Shown here in pieces: positions 23,294 to 32,571 of a stretch of DNA of 33,231 nucleotides (position 1 is the stretch's first letter; each line of letters begins with the position of its first letter). The stretch lies in the NCBI GenBank assembly GCA_003559555.1, contig PWLA01000077.1, positions 1 through 33,231 on the forward strand. Reading direction: 5' to 3'. A model generated the notes under the pieces. That model ran no database searches. It was not told the DNA's origin and saw nothing but the letters and a program-made list of their open reading frames with translations. A program made the translations under genes and the position numbers. Source of the stretch: Gemmatimonadota bacterium (GTDB lineage: Bacteria; Gemmatimonadota; Gemmatimonadetes; Longimicrobiales; Gaopeijiaceae).

Positions 23294-26161
23294 TCACCGT
23301 CGGTCCCGGAACTCCCTGAACATGCGGGAATGGTCATTGTCCCGGGGGTCCACCTCGTGGCCGGCGATGAACATGGATTCGATGTGGGTCAGGGGCTGGA
23401 GCGGGTTCCCGTCGGTGACCAGCAGGTCGGCCCGCTTGCCCGGCTCCAGCGTCCCCATCTCGCCCCCCAACCCCAGGAGCTCAGCGGGCCGCCGCGTCAC
23501 CGCCTCCAGCGCCGCCTCGGCAGGGAGCCCGTAGGCAACGGCGATGGCGGCGTGCTCCGGAAGATTTCGGACGTCGGCCGACTCGTCCGTACCGAAGGCG
23601 AAGCGCACCCCGGCGTGGTGAAGAGCCGCAGCATTGCGCATGGAGGCCGCCACCGAATCGTCCCGATCCGGGGTGGGGTTCCGGGTCCGGGTCAGGATGA
23701 CCGGCAGGTCCCGCTCGGCCAGTTCGTCGGCCAGCCGGAAGGCCTCCACCCCCCCCACCACGACGCCCTCCACCTCGGGGAACTCGTCGAGAAACAGGAA
23801 CACGTGCCGGATCTGCCACTCCGAGTCGGCCCTGAAGAAGATGGGGATCTCGCCTCGCAGGACCGGCAGCATGGCCTCGAGCACCACGGCGTCGCCGCCC
23901 CAGACGTTGGCCTCGAAGGGCTCATCTCCCCTCCGGCCCGACTCCGGCGCCGCCATGTACTCCCGGGCCCGTTCGAAGAAGGCCACCAGCTCGTCCATTC
24001 GACCGGTGGTGAACGAGGGCTCCGGTCCGTCGTCGTCGAGGCGGGCTCCAGCCACCGCGTCGGCAAAGGAAAGACCCTCCATGCTCGAGGAGGCGAAGCT
24101 TTCCACCGGCGAAGCGCCGCTTCCTGCCATGGCCAGCAGGTCGTCGTGCTGGTCGAAGAGGGCGTCCCCGGCCCAGGTGAACTCCCGGCCGTGCTGATGA
24201 TCCCCGAACTCGCCCCATCCGGCTGACGACCCCGGCGCCGAGGAGGGCACGGGGAGGTTCACCATGAGGACGCCGTCGCCCTTGATCTCCGCTCGCTCCC
24301 AGGTATCGCCGTGGAGCTGAACCACCGATCCCATTCCCTGGATCAGACCACCCGTCTGGGCGGTGAGGGCTGCGGTGATCCCACGGGCCCGGGCCACGAA
24401 GGGTGCCCGGCCGTGGGGCTGATACGCCTCCAGGGCCCGGATGTGGGGGTTCAGCTCCCCGATCTCGCTGCGGTCAGTGGCCTGGGAGACGGCCCCGATC
24501 TCGAAGAGCCCCAGGTGGGTCAACGGATCGATCATTCCGGGATAGAGGTGGCGGCCCGAGACGTCCACCGTCCGGGCCCCCTGGGGTACGTCCACCTGGC
24601 CCCGGGGCCCCACGGCCTGGATCCGGCCTTCGTGCATGACCAGGGTGCCGTCTGCGATGGACGGCCCCGAGACGGGGTGGATGGTAGCACCCACCAGTGC
24701 GACGGTTCCGGTCTCGGGACTGAGGGGGGCCAGCTCCGCCGGGTCCAGGGTCCGGGGCTGGGGAGCCGCCGCGGCCCCGGCGGCATCGGCCGTGGGCTGA
24801 TAGCGGTCCGCCGGCACCTCGGGGAAGGGGTTGAAGGGCTCGCCCCGGGTCTCCTCCTCCCGGTTCGAGTCGTAGTAGACGATCCCGTCGACGATGGTCT
24901 GCTCCACCCGGGAAAAGGCGTCGAAGGGGTCGCCGGTGAGGAGGACCACGTCCCCCTGCTTTCCCTCCTCCAGCGAGCCCACCTTGTCCTGGATGCCCAG
25001 CATGATGGCCGGGTTCAGGGTGAGCATCCGGAGCGCCTCTTCTCGGGAGGCTCCCCCGTACTGCACGGGCTTGGGGATCTCCCAGGTCATGAAGGTCTGA
25101 AGCCAGGGGATGTCCGAGTTGATGGCGGTGAGGACGCCCTGGTCCGCCATGATGGTGGCGTTGTAGGGGATGGCGTCGTACGCCTCCAGCTTGAACTGCC
25201 ACCAGTCGGAGAAGGTGGAGGCCCCGGCCCCGTGCTCCCGGAGCTCGGAGGCGACGCGGTAGCCCTCCAGAACGTGGGTGAAGTTGTCGATGGTGAAACC
25301 GAAGCGCTCGGCCACCCGCATCAGCATGAGGATCTCGTCACTCCGATAGGAGTGGGCGTGGATCAGAATGCGGTCCTCCATGATGTCCACGAGGGCCTCC
25401 AATCGGAGGTCTCGCCGGGGCGGCACCGCGAAGGCGTCGGGATCGGCCTCGTAGGCGTCCCACAGCTCCCGGTACTCACGGGCAGCGGTGAAGGCCTGCT
25501 CGTAGATGGTCTCCACCCCGGGACGGGAGGCCGGGAAGCGGGTGGCGGGCCCCCGGGCCTGCGCCGCCTTTCGCGTCACGTTCTCGCCCAGGGCGAACTT
25601 CACCGCCCGGGGCGCTCCGGGGATCAGGAGATCCTGGCCCGTCTCCACGCCCCACCGCGTCTTGATCACCGCACTCTGTCCCCCGATGGGGTTCGAGCTG
25701 CCGTGCATGAGCCGGGCCGTGGTAACGCCTCCCTGGAGCGCCTGGTAGATCCCGAAGCTGGAGGGATCCAGGGCGTCCAGCACCTTGACCTCGGGCACGA
25801 TGGGCGCCGTGCCCTCGTTCAGCCCGCCCGAGGTGGCGATGTGGGAATGCTCGTCCACAATGCCCGGGATGGCGGTCCGACCGGAACCATCCAGCACCTC
25901 CACGCCGTCCGGGGCCGTGAGGTCGGGCCCGATGGCCTGGATGATCCCGTTGCGAATCAGGATGGAGGCGTTCTCGTGCACCTGCCCCGTGGCGGTCCAG
26001 ATGGCGTCCAGGTTCTGGATGAAGAGGTCGCCGGTGGGATGGGTCCCCGCGTCCTCCGGGAGCTGGACCAGGAGCTGGGCGTGGGCGGAGGCGGGGGCTC
26101 CCGTCCAGGCCAGCAACAGGAGAAGTGCAAAGAGCAAGCTGATCGGACTGGTGGATCTCAT
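23294..26161 (-). CDS. Exported tandem-domain amidohydrolase
   Basis: This 955-residue protein has a signal peptide (hydrophobic core at about 8-20, likely cleavage after ASAHA-Q near 28), so it should act in the periplasm or outside. Two amidohydrolase modules follow. Module 1 (about 40-480) has an intact-looking metal site: EHSH with H105 and H107, HAHS at 268-271, THVLEG near 293 and an INSD Asp near 350. Module 2 (about 505-955) has LTH in place of HxH and FFRAD in place of the strand-5 His, but keeps FGTDES. The substrate is unknown; relatives act on dipeptides, cyclic amides or imidazolone rings. The ATG at 26161 has GGAG five bases upstream. A start at 26251 would make an ATGA overlap with the preceding gene but would put 30 residues before the signal peptide. 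Confidence 0.88.
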   Translation of the reverse strand: MRSTSPISLLFALLLLLAWTGAPASAHAQLLVQLPEDAGTHPTGDLFIQNLDAIWTATGQVHENASILIRNGIIQAIGPDLTAPDGVEVLDGSGRTAIPGIVDEHSHIATSGGLNEGTAPIVPEVKVLDALDPSSFGIYQALQGGVTTARLMHGSSNPIGGQSAVIKTRWGVETGQDLLIPGAPRAVKFALGENVTRKAAQARGPATRFPASRPGVETIYEQAFTAAREYRELWDAYEADPDAFAVPPRRDLRLEALVDIMEDRILIHAHSYRSDEILMLMRVAERFGFTIDNFTHVLEGYRVASELREHGAGASTFSDWWQFKLEAYDAIPYNATIMADQGVLTAINSDIPWLQTFMTWEIPKPVQYGGASREEALRMLTLNPAIMLGIQDKVGSLEEGKQGDVVLLTGDPFDAFSRVEQTIVDGIVYYDSNREEETRGEPFNPFPEVPADRYQPTADAAGAAAAPQPRTLDPAELAPLSPETGTVALVGATIHPVSGPSIADGTLVMHEGRIQAVGPRGQVDVPQGARTVDVSGRHLYPGMIDPLTHLGLFEIGAVSQATDRSEIGELNPHIRALEAYQPHGRAPFVARARGITAALTAQTGGLIQGMGSVVQLHGDTWERAEIKGDGVLMVNLPVPSSAPGSSAGWGEFGDHQHGREFTWAGDALFDQHDDLLAMAGSGASPVESFASSSMEGLSFADAVAGARLDDDGPEPSFTTGRMDELVAFFERAREYMAAPESGRRGDEPFEANVWGGDAVVLEAMLPVLRGEIPIFFRADSEWQIRHVFLFLDEFPEVEGVVVGGVEAFRLADELAERDLPVILTRTRNPTPDRDDSVAASMRNAAALHHAGVRFAFGTDESADVRNLPEHAAIAVAYGLPAEAALEAVTRRPAELLGLGGEMGTLEPGKRADLLVTDGNPLQPLTHIESMFIAGHEVDPRDNDHSRMFREFRDRR

Positions 26162-26247
26162 GGGCACTCCGGGCACGTTCCGGTGGGTGTGTCCCGACGA
26201 ACTGAAACGTCGGGCGGCCATCTGACGACGAGGGGGGGGCGGGAGGT

Positions 26248-27948
26248 TCATCGCTGCCCCCCGGACACACGGCGGAACTGGAAGGTGAAGGGAAACTCAC
26301 CCTGGGGCGAAGCGATGGAGCCGGAACCTGTCATCCGGTCGCCGTCGATGGTGCCCTCGAAGCGGGCCTCTCCCCCCATTTCCGCCACCGGAAGGACGAA
26401 GGTGAGGGTGGCGCCGTCCAACTGGACGTTCTGGAGTTGGGTATCGGGAAGCTCCTGGCTGCGGGCGGTTCCCACCAACGACCCGTCGTCCTCCTCCAGC
26501 TCCAGGGTCATGGGCACGTCCTGGCCCCCGGCGTCCAGCGATCCCTCCCAACGTCCCACCACGGACTCGATGTCCACATCCTCGTCCACCTGGCGCTCCT
26601 CGCCCTCGGCCAGGGGCTCGGCTCCCTCCTCCGCCTGTCCGTTCACGAAGGTCCACGTGATCCCCACCTGCTCTTCCAGCAGCTCCCTGTCGGTGACGAT
26701 GAAGGTGGCGGCCATCCCCTCCTGGATCCGGGCCAGCCCGGGCACACCCAGCAGCTCCGCAGGGGTGTGCGTCAGCGCCCGAAGCGCCGCCTCTGCCGAA
26801 AGGCCGTGCTCCACGTATCGCCGGGCACCCGCCAGGGGGCTGGTGTCGCCATTGCCGCCGGAAGTCAGGGCGAACCGCACCCCGGCTTCCTCGAACCGGG
26901 CCGCCGTCTCATAGATGGGCAGGAGCCGGTCCCGTTCTCGTGCGCCGGCCGGGGTGAGCTCCTCCTCCGAATCCGGATCCCAGTCGTCGGGGTCGTCCAG
27001 GTCGGTGCTGAGAAGGACCGGCACGTTGCGGGCCGCCAGCTCCTGGGCCACCTCACCGGCCCCTTCTCCACCCACGATCACGGGTTGGAATCCCAGCTCA
27101 TCGGCCAGGGCCAGCACCCGTCTCACGTACTCGGCGCCGTCGGCCCTGAAGAAGACCCGGTGCTCACCGGCAGCCACCGCCTGGAGGTACGCCAGGCCCT
27201 CGTCCCGGTGGGGAGCCACCACGCCTCGGGGATCGGACGCCCAGGCCGACGAGCGGAGGCCATGGTGCTCGGCGTCCATGAAGCTCTGCCGGATCAGAGC
27301 GTGCACCGCCATCAGGGTGCCGGGATAGGCTCCCTGGGCCCCCTGGAAGGCCATGGCCATCCCCAGCGAGGGTTCGATGACCAGCTCGGCCGGGGTGCGG
27401 GCATCCTTCCGGTGGAGGATCAGTGAGGGCTGTCCCGGCATGGGTCCCCGACCGGGGAAGACCGCCGAGGCCACGAATCCGGCCCGACGTTCGCCCGAGA
27501 GCCCCTCCCCCGACTCATTCAGGTAGTCCGAGGCCCGCCGATGGGGCGTGAAGTTCTGCACCTCCCGAGTGGGGTTCCACGAGTTGACGTCTTCCCGTTC
27601 GGGGGTGGGGAAGGACGTGGAGGCGTCCCCGTGGCCGTCCACGAAGCCCGGATAGACATGGAGCGTCCCCTCGTCCCATGAGATCTCCCGAAGGCCCGGC
27701 GGTGCCGGGGCCCCGGCCTCCAGCGACTCGATGATCCCGCGGCGGACCACCAGCGTCATCCCTTCCTGCCGGGCACCGTCGGGCTGCACCACCGTGACAT
27801 CCATGAGTGCCCATCCGGCGGGTTCGGGCGGGGTCTCGTACTGGGCGTCCGCTGCCCCGGGGACCAACAGCAAGGCGAGGAACGCGAGAAGAGTGAAGAC
27901 ACCACCCGGGGTGCTTCCATCCGGACTTCGGTTCGAGGAAGGTCTCAT
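26248..27948 (-). CDS. Exported amidohydrolase-like protein with degenerate metal site
   Basis: This 566-residue protein has an N-terminal signal peptide (hydrophobic core about 17-30, AADA-Q cleavage near 36). The amidohydrolase-like domain covers about 45-455. The usual HxH reads DGHGDAS, the strand-5 His region reads VFFRADGAEYVRRVL, and the last Asp region reads LTSGGNGDTS, so the normal metal ligands look lost. The central region is clearly related to module 2 of the downstream protein (shared FFRAD, VIVGG, AGVRFA, SAEAALRALT and TPAELLG). A C-terminal beta-rich domain of about 95 residues (about 470-565) is added. The ATG at 27948 was chosen for the signal peptide; there is no good Shine-Dalgarno site, and a GTG at 28059 is possible. 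It is the first gene of a coupled pair. Confidence 0.85.
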   Translation of the reverse strand: MRPSSNRSPDGSTPGGVFTLLAFLALLLVPGAADAQYETPPEPAGWALMDVTVVQPDGARQEGMTLVVRRGIIESLEAGAPAPPGLREISWDEGTLHVYPGFVDGHGDASTSFPTPEREDVNSWNPTREVQNFTPHRRASDYLNESGEGLSGERRAGFVASAVFPGRGPMPGQPSLILHRKDARTPAELVIEPSLGMAMAFQGAQGAYPGTLMAVHALIRQSFMDAEHHGLRSSAWASDPRGVVAPHRDEGLAYLQAVAAGEHRVFFRADGAEYVRRVLALADELGFQPVIVGGEGAGEVAQELAARNVPVLLSTDLDDPDDWDPDSEEELTPAGARERDRLLPIYETAARFEEAGVRFALTSGGNGDTSPLAGARRYVEHGLSAEAALRALTHTPAELLGVPGLARIQEGMAATFIVTDRELLEEQVGITWTFVNGQAEEGAEPLAEGEERQVDEDVDIESVVGRWEGSLDAGGQDVPMTLELEEDDGSLVGTARSQELPDTQLQNVQLDGATLTFVLPVAEMGGEARFEGTIDGDRMTGSGSIASPQGEFPFTFQFRRVSGGQR

Positions 27949-28197
27949 GGCTTCGCTAGGTCCTTTCCTTGGCGAGGAACGCTTCGGGTGCGGAAAAACG
28001 GCCGGCCCTGGGATGGGCGCGTCCGGACGGCCGCGGAATGCCTTCTGCTGGAACGACACGCCGCCAACCGCTACCGTTGAAGGCAGGTCGGGACACTCCA
28101 GGGTGGTGCTGCGACACAGCTCTGGAGGCTCGATCCGGCCGTTCGACTCCCGAAGCTACCAACCACCTGCCGGCCCCGACAACCCACACCCTTTCTG

Positions 28198-29361
28198 ATG
28201 AGCCCCACGTCCGAGACCGTCCAAGCACCGGGCCCCCTGGCCCTGGTCATGGGAGGCGGCGGCGCCCGGGCGGCCTATCAGGTGGGATTCCTCCGGGCCC
28301 TGGCCCACCGGCACCCGAGACTGAAGGTCCCCATCATCACCGGGGTCTCGGCCGGAGCCATCAACGCGGTCCACCTGGCAGCCCACCCGGGCTCTTTTGC
28401 GGAGGCGGTGGAGGACCTGGCCGAGCTCTGGCTTTCCCTCACCATGGATCGGGTCTTCGAGGTGGATCCCCGCCACCTGACGCTGAACACCCTGCGGTGG
28501 GGTCTTCAGCTCATCTCCGGTGGTCTCCTGGGCCGCCCCCGCATCCAGAGCCTCATGGACACGACACCGCTGCGCGACTTCCTGGCCGGGCCGCTGGAGG
28601 CCCGGCACGGTCCCATCCCGGGGATCCAGGCCAACCTGGATGCGGGACGGCTCCGGGCCGTGGCCATCAGCACCTCCTCGTACACCACGGGACGGTCCAT
28701 CACCTGGGTGCAGGGCGCGGGGATCCAACCGTGGGCCCGGCCCCAGCGGCGGGCGATGCTGGGGCCCCTCACCCTGGACCACATCATGGCCTCCACGGCC
28801 CTTCCCCTCTTCTTTCCGGCCGTGCAGATCGGCGAGGAGTGGTACGGGGACGGCGGCATCCGGCTCTCTGCACCCCTCTCGCCGGCGGTTCACCTGGGAG
28901 CCGGCCGGATTCTGGCCCTCTCCACCCGCTTCGAGCCCACGGCACGTGAGGCAGCCCTCCCCTTCACCCGGGGGTATCCGCCGCCGGCCCAGGTCATCGG
29001 CTCCCTCCTGAACGCGGTCTTTCTGGATCTGCTGGACCAGGACGCCTGGCGGGTGGAGAAGATCAACCGGCTCCTCCGAAAGATTCCTCCCGAGGAGCGG
29101 CACGAGCTGCGGATCATCGACCTCCTGACGCTTCGGCCCTCCCGGGACCTGGCCCAGCTCGCAGGCGACTTCGAGGCCGAGTTGCCCCCCTTCTTCCGGT
29201 ACCTCATCCGGGGGCTGGGCACCCGGGAGACGGAGAGCCCGGACGTCCTCTCCTTCCTCCTCTTCGAACCCGGATACCTGGCCCGGCTCGTGGAGATGGG
29301 TGAACGGGACGCCAACGCTCGGATCGGTGAGATCGAAACGGTTCTGAACGGCGGCTCTTGA
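28198..29361 (+). CDS. Patatin-like phospholipase family protein
   Basis: This 387-residue lipid acyl hydrolase uses a Ser-Asp dyad. The oxyanion motif is GGGGAR at 19-24. The nucleophile elbow GVSAGAIN carries S51, and the partner D218 lies in YGDGGIR. An ASTALPLFFP segment near 200-209 is typical of the family. The C-terminal 130 residues have no assigned role. There is no signal peptide or strong membrane helix, so it probably acts at the cytoplasmic face of the membrane on phospholipids or acyl glycerols. The ATG at 28198 has no Shine-Dalgarno site. It diverges from the amidohydrolase pair across 249 bp in which I see no clear promoter, and it is followed after 145 bp by an acyl-CoA dehydrogenase that could oxidise released fatty acids. 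Confidence 0.9.
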   Translation: MSPTSETVQAPGPLALVMGGGGARAAYQVGFLRALAHRHPRLKVPIITGVSAGAINAVHLAAHPGSFAEAVEDLAELWLSLTMDRVFEVDPRHLTLNTLRWGLQLISGGLLGRPRIQSLMDTTPLRDFLAGPLEARHGPIPGIQANLDAGRLRAVAISTSSYTTGRSITWVQGAGIQPWARPQRRAMLGPLTLDHIMASTALPLFFPAVQIGEEWYGDGGIRLSAPLSPAVHLGAGRILALSTRFEPTAREAALPFTRGYPPPAQVIGSLLNAVFLDLLDQDAWRVEKINRLLRKIPPEERHELRIIDLLTLRPSRDLAQLAGDFEAELPPFFRYLIRGLGTRETESPDVLSFLLFEPGYLARLVEMGERDANARIGEIETVLNGGS

Positions 29362-29506
29362 GAACGATCTTTGGACCCACCGCCGCCGTGAACCGCAGGG
29401 TGGAGCGGGGGTACCGGAAGAAGCACCCCGTGTGCCATGGCGCCTCTCTCCCACATTCACCCGGTTCCCGCACCTACGAGCCTCCACCCCACCCAGGGTC
29501 CGTCCC

Positions 29507-31468
29507 ATGTCCGATACCACCACCCATGCATCCGAGCAGGAATCCCGCGCCGTAGCCGAAGGGGCCCGGGAAGCCAAGTGGGAGAAGGAGAGCTTCATGC
29601 GCTCCTTCTTCGAAGGAAACTTCCGCCTGGACCTCCTCCACCCCCATCCCGAGCCGGACCCGGACGAAGCGGAGCGGGGCCGTCAGTTCCTGGAGCGCCT
29701 GGAGGCCTTCGCCCGGAAGCACATCGACGGCGACGCCATCGACCGGGAAGGCCACGTCCCGGAGGAGGTCCTGGACGGACTCCGGGAGCTGGGGGCCTTC
29801 GGGATCAAGATCCCCCGGGAATACGGTGGGCTGGGTCTCTCGCAAGTCACCTACAACCGGGCGCTGGCCATCGTGTCGTCCCGCTGCGGGAGCACCGGGG
29901 CCTTCCTCTCGGCCCACCAGTCCATCGGCGTTCCCCAACCGCTGACCCTCTTCGGAACCGAGGAGCAGAAGAAGAAGTTTCTTCCGCGTCTGGCCAAGGG
30001 CGCCCTCTCCGCCTTCGCTCTCACCGAACCCGAGGTAGGCTCGGACCCGGCGAACCTGGCCACCACGGCTGAGCTCTCCGACGACGGCTCCCACTGGATC
30101 CTGAACGGCGAGAAGCTCTGGTGCACCAACGGGCCCCGGGCCGAACTCATGGTGGTCATGGCCCGCACGCCGCCCCGGGAGGGTGTGAAGTCGAAGCGGC
30201 CCATCACCGCCTTCATCGTGGAGGCCGATGCGGACGGGGTGGACGTCCCTCACGAGTGTCACTTCATGGGACTCCGGGGGCTCTCCAACGGGATCATCCG
30301 CTTCCGCGACGTGAAGGTGCCGCTGGACAACCTGATCTGGGGCGAAGGACAGGGGCTCAAGCTGGCCCTCATTACCCTCAACACGGGCCGCCTCTCGCTG
30401 CCGGCCTTCTGCGGGGCGGCGGGCAAGGGCCTCACCGAGATCTCCCGGAAGTGGGCGGCGGAACGGGTCCAGTGGGGACAGGCCATCGGGAAGCACGATG
30501 CCATCGCCCAGAAGCTGGGGCGGATGGCCGCCGACACCTTCGCCATGGACGCCGGCGTCGAGCTCACCTCGGCCATGGCCGACGGCAAGGAGCTGGACAT
30601 CCGGCTGGAGGCGGCCATCGCCAAGATGTGGCACACGGAGACCGCCTGGCGGATCGTCGACGACACCCTCCAGATCCGGGGCGGGCGGGGATATGAGACT
30701 GCCGATTCGCTCCGGGACCGGGGAGAGCTGCCCATCCCGGTGGAGCGGAGCATGCGGGATCTGCGGATCAACCTCATCTTCGAGGGCTCCTCCGAGATCA
30801 TGCGCCTCTTCATTGCCAGGGAGGCGGTGGACACCCACCTGAAGGTGGCCGGCGACATGGTGGATCCCCGGGCCCCCATGGGGAAGCGGGTGGCTGCCGC
30901 AGCGCGGGCGGGGATCCACTACACCTGGTGGTACCCCTCCCGTTGGCTGGGTTGGGGAGCCTGGCCCCGGTACTCGGAGTTCGGGCCCCTGGCCACCCAC
31001 CTCCGCTATGTGAACCGCGCCTCCCGGCGCCTGGCCCGCAACATCTTCCACTGCATGGCTCTCCACGGGGCCGGCCTGGAGAAGCGCCAGGCCGTTCTGG
31101 GGCGGGTGGTGGACATCGGCGCCGAAGCCTTCATGATGACCGCCGCCTGCGTGCGAGCCCGCAAGCTGGTGGAGGAGAACCCGGCGGACCGGAGTCCTGA
31201 GGAACTGGCCGACCTCTTCTGCAGACAGGCCCGTAGGCGAATCGAGGCCTCATTCCGGGCCCTCTTCCTGAACGACGACGTGCCCACCTACGGGCTGGCC
31301 CGCAAGACGCTGGAGGGACGCTACGCCTGGCTCGAGGAAGGGGTGGTGGGCATGGATGCGCTGGTGGCGCAGGAGGACGATTCGCTGGAGTGGGAAGGCC
31401 ACCCCGGCGAGAAGGCGGCTGCCGGGGCCGGAGCCGAGCCCGAAGAGGAGGCGGCACCGGCGGGCTGA
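29507..31468 (+). CDS. Acyl-CoA dehydrogenase, VLCAD-like with C-terminal extension
   Basis: This 653-residue FAD enzyme catalyses the first step of fatty-acid beta-oxidation. The core shows SAFALTEPEVGSDPANLATTA near 170, the FAD-binding LWCTNGPRAELMVVMART, MGLRGLSNGIIRF near 250, LQIRGGRGYETADSLRD near 388, and FEGSSEIMRLFIA with the likely catalytic base E426. The extension of about 210 residues after the core matches the size of the VLCAD/ACAD9 group, where the extra part supports membrane association. The last 25 residues are Glu/Ala/Gly-rich and probably disordered. The ATG at 29507 is preceded by AGGG at about -12. It lies 145 bp after the patatin gene and may share its transcript. It ends 41 bp before a convergent lipoprotein gene. 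Confidence 0.92.
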   Translation: MSDTTTHASEQESRAVAEGAREAKWEKESFMRSFFEGNFRLDLLHPHPEPDPDEAERGRQFLERLEAFARKHIDGDAIDREGHVPEEVLDGLRELGAFGIKIPREYGGLGLSQVTYNRALAIVSSRCGSTGAFLSAHQSIGVPQPLTLFGTEEQKKKFLPRLAKGALSAFALTEPEVGSDPANLATTAELSDDGSHWILNGEKLWCTNGPRAELMVVMARTPPREGVKSKRPITAFIVEADADGVDVPHECHFMGLRGLSNGIIRFRDVKVPLDNLIWGEGQGLKLALITLNTGRLSLPAFCGAAGKGLTEISRKWAAERVQWGQAIGKHDAIAQKLGRMAADTFAMDAGVELTSAMADGKELDIRLEAAIAKMWHTETAWRIVDDTLQIRGGRGYETADSLRDRGELPIPVERSMRDLRINLIFEGSSEIMRLFIAREAVDTHLKVAGDMVDPRAPMGKRVAAAARAGIHYTWWYPSRWLGWGAWPRYSEFGPLATHLRYVNRASRRLARNIFHCMALHGAGLEKRQAVLGRVVDIGAEAFMMTAACVRARKLVEENPADRSPEELADLFCRQARRRIEASFRALFLNDDVPTYGLARKTLEGRYAWLEEGVVGMDALVAQEDDSLEWEGHPGEKAAAGAGAEPEEEAAPAG

Positions 31469-31509
31469 GGCGCTCCGGATGCACGCCGGCCTGAGCAGCC
31501 TGGTCCTGG

Positions 31510-32571
31510 TCAGGACGGCGACGGGTCCAGGGTGAAGACGATGAAGTCAGCCACCCCTTCCAGCTCATCCCGGGCCGGTGGAGCCGAAGGGTCCTCCACG
31601 GCCTTCACCACCACCAGGAGATCCCGGACCTCCGGGTGGTAGTGGCGAAGGGCCTCGGGGATGCCCGTGCGGTTCTCCACGTGGAAGCTTCCGGCCATGT
31701 GGACCACCAGCGCCTCGGATCCCTCGTCCTCCAGGGCCAAAGCCACGGCGTGGGCCATGGCGGCATCCCAGAGGGCCTGGGCCTCGAGCGCCGACTCGTC
31801 CGGTGTCCCGTGCCCATGCTCGCCGTGGGCGTCGATCCCCTGCATGAGAGCCTCCCACTCCGCCCGATACGCCTCGGAGGGCTCGGGAAAGGGGAGGGGA
31901 GGAAGGTGCTCCAGCGCCGCAGGGGGGAGGTCGTCCAGTCCCTCCCTTCCCAGGCGGCTCACCCGATTCACGTACCGTCGAGGGGCGTTGGCTGCCACCA
32001 CCGGGATCCCGGCCTCCCGGGCCGCCTCCACCAGGGGCCGGTAGTCCCGCTCGTAGAAACGCCAGGGGCGGGCCGCCGCCAGGAAGTGCTCTTCGGTAAT
32101 GAGCCCCGACAGGTACTCGTCCAGCACCGGCTGCACGTCCGTCTCGAACATCTCCAGGGAAAGGACCGGGCGACGCTCCCTCAGAATGCCCTCACCGCCC
32201 TCCCGGAGGACCTGGTCCAGAAGCTCCCGCTGGAAGCGATGGCCGCCGGGATCGCCGTGCCGCTCGCCCACCAAGATCACCTCCACTTCGGCGGCCGCCG
32301 TCAGGAGCTCATCCAGGCTGGAGGAGGTCCCGTCGGCCCGGTAGAGGTGCCACGTCGCCTCCTGGAGCTCGGCCAGGTCCGGCGATGGGGGATGGGCCGG
32401 CACGGTGTCCGGCGGCGGAATGGGATGGGGCCGGGGCGCCGGATCCGACTCGGGGCCGGGCTCGCCAGCTCCCACCCCGCAGCCGGCCAGCACCACCACG
32501 GCCCCGAGAAGCACCACCAGTTGACGGGTCCGAGCCGTCGGGCCCCATCCATCGGCTCCCACCCCGCTCAT
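31510..32571 (-). CDS. ChaN family (DUF399) lipoprotein
   Basis: This 353-residue lipoprotein has a signal peptide ending in the lipobox LAGC, with C31 as the lipidated residue. A Pro-rich spacer of about 35 residues follows, then the ChaN-type domain. Family motifs are [20 protein letters not shown] near 100-118, LSLEMFE near 140 and ANAPRRY near 195. ChaN of Campylobacter jejuni binds heme as dimers and is linked to iron uptake; others are uncharacterised. It should sit in the outer or inner membrane facing the periplasm. Its ATG overlaps the stop of the ABC exporter gene (ATGA), so the two are made together. A His-rich segment (DAHGEHGHG) near 250 is an oddity and could bind metal. Confidence 0.88.
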   Translation of the reverse strand: MSGVGADGWGPTARTRQLVVLLGAVVVLAGCGVGAGEPGPESDPAPRPHPIPPPDTVPAHPPSPDLAELQEATWHLYRADGTSSSLDELLTAAAEVEVILVGERHGDPGGHRFQRELLDQVLREGGEGILRERRPVLSLEMFETDVQPVLDEYLSGLITEEHFLAAARPWRFYERDYRPLVEAAREAGIPVVAANAPRRYVNRVSRLGREGLDDLPPAALEHLPPLPFPEPSEAYRAEWEALMQGIDAHGEHGHGTPDESALEAQALWDAAMAHAVALALEDEGSEALVVHMAGSFHVENRTGIPEALRHYHPEVRDLLVVVKAVEDPSAPPARDELEGVADFIVFTLDPSPS

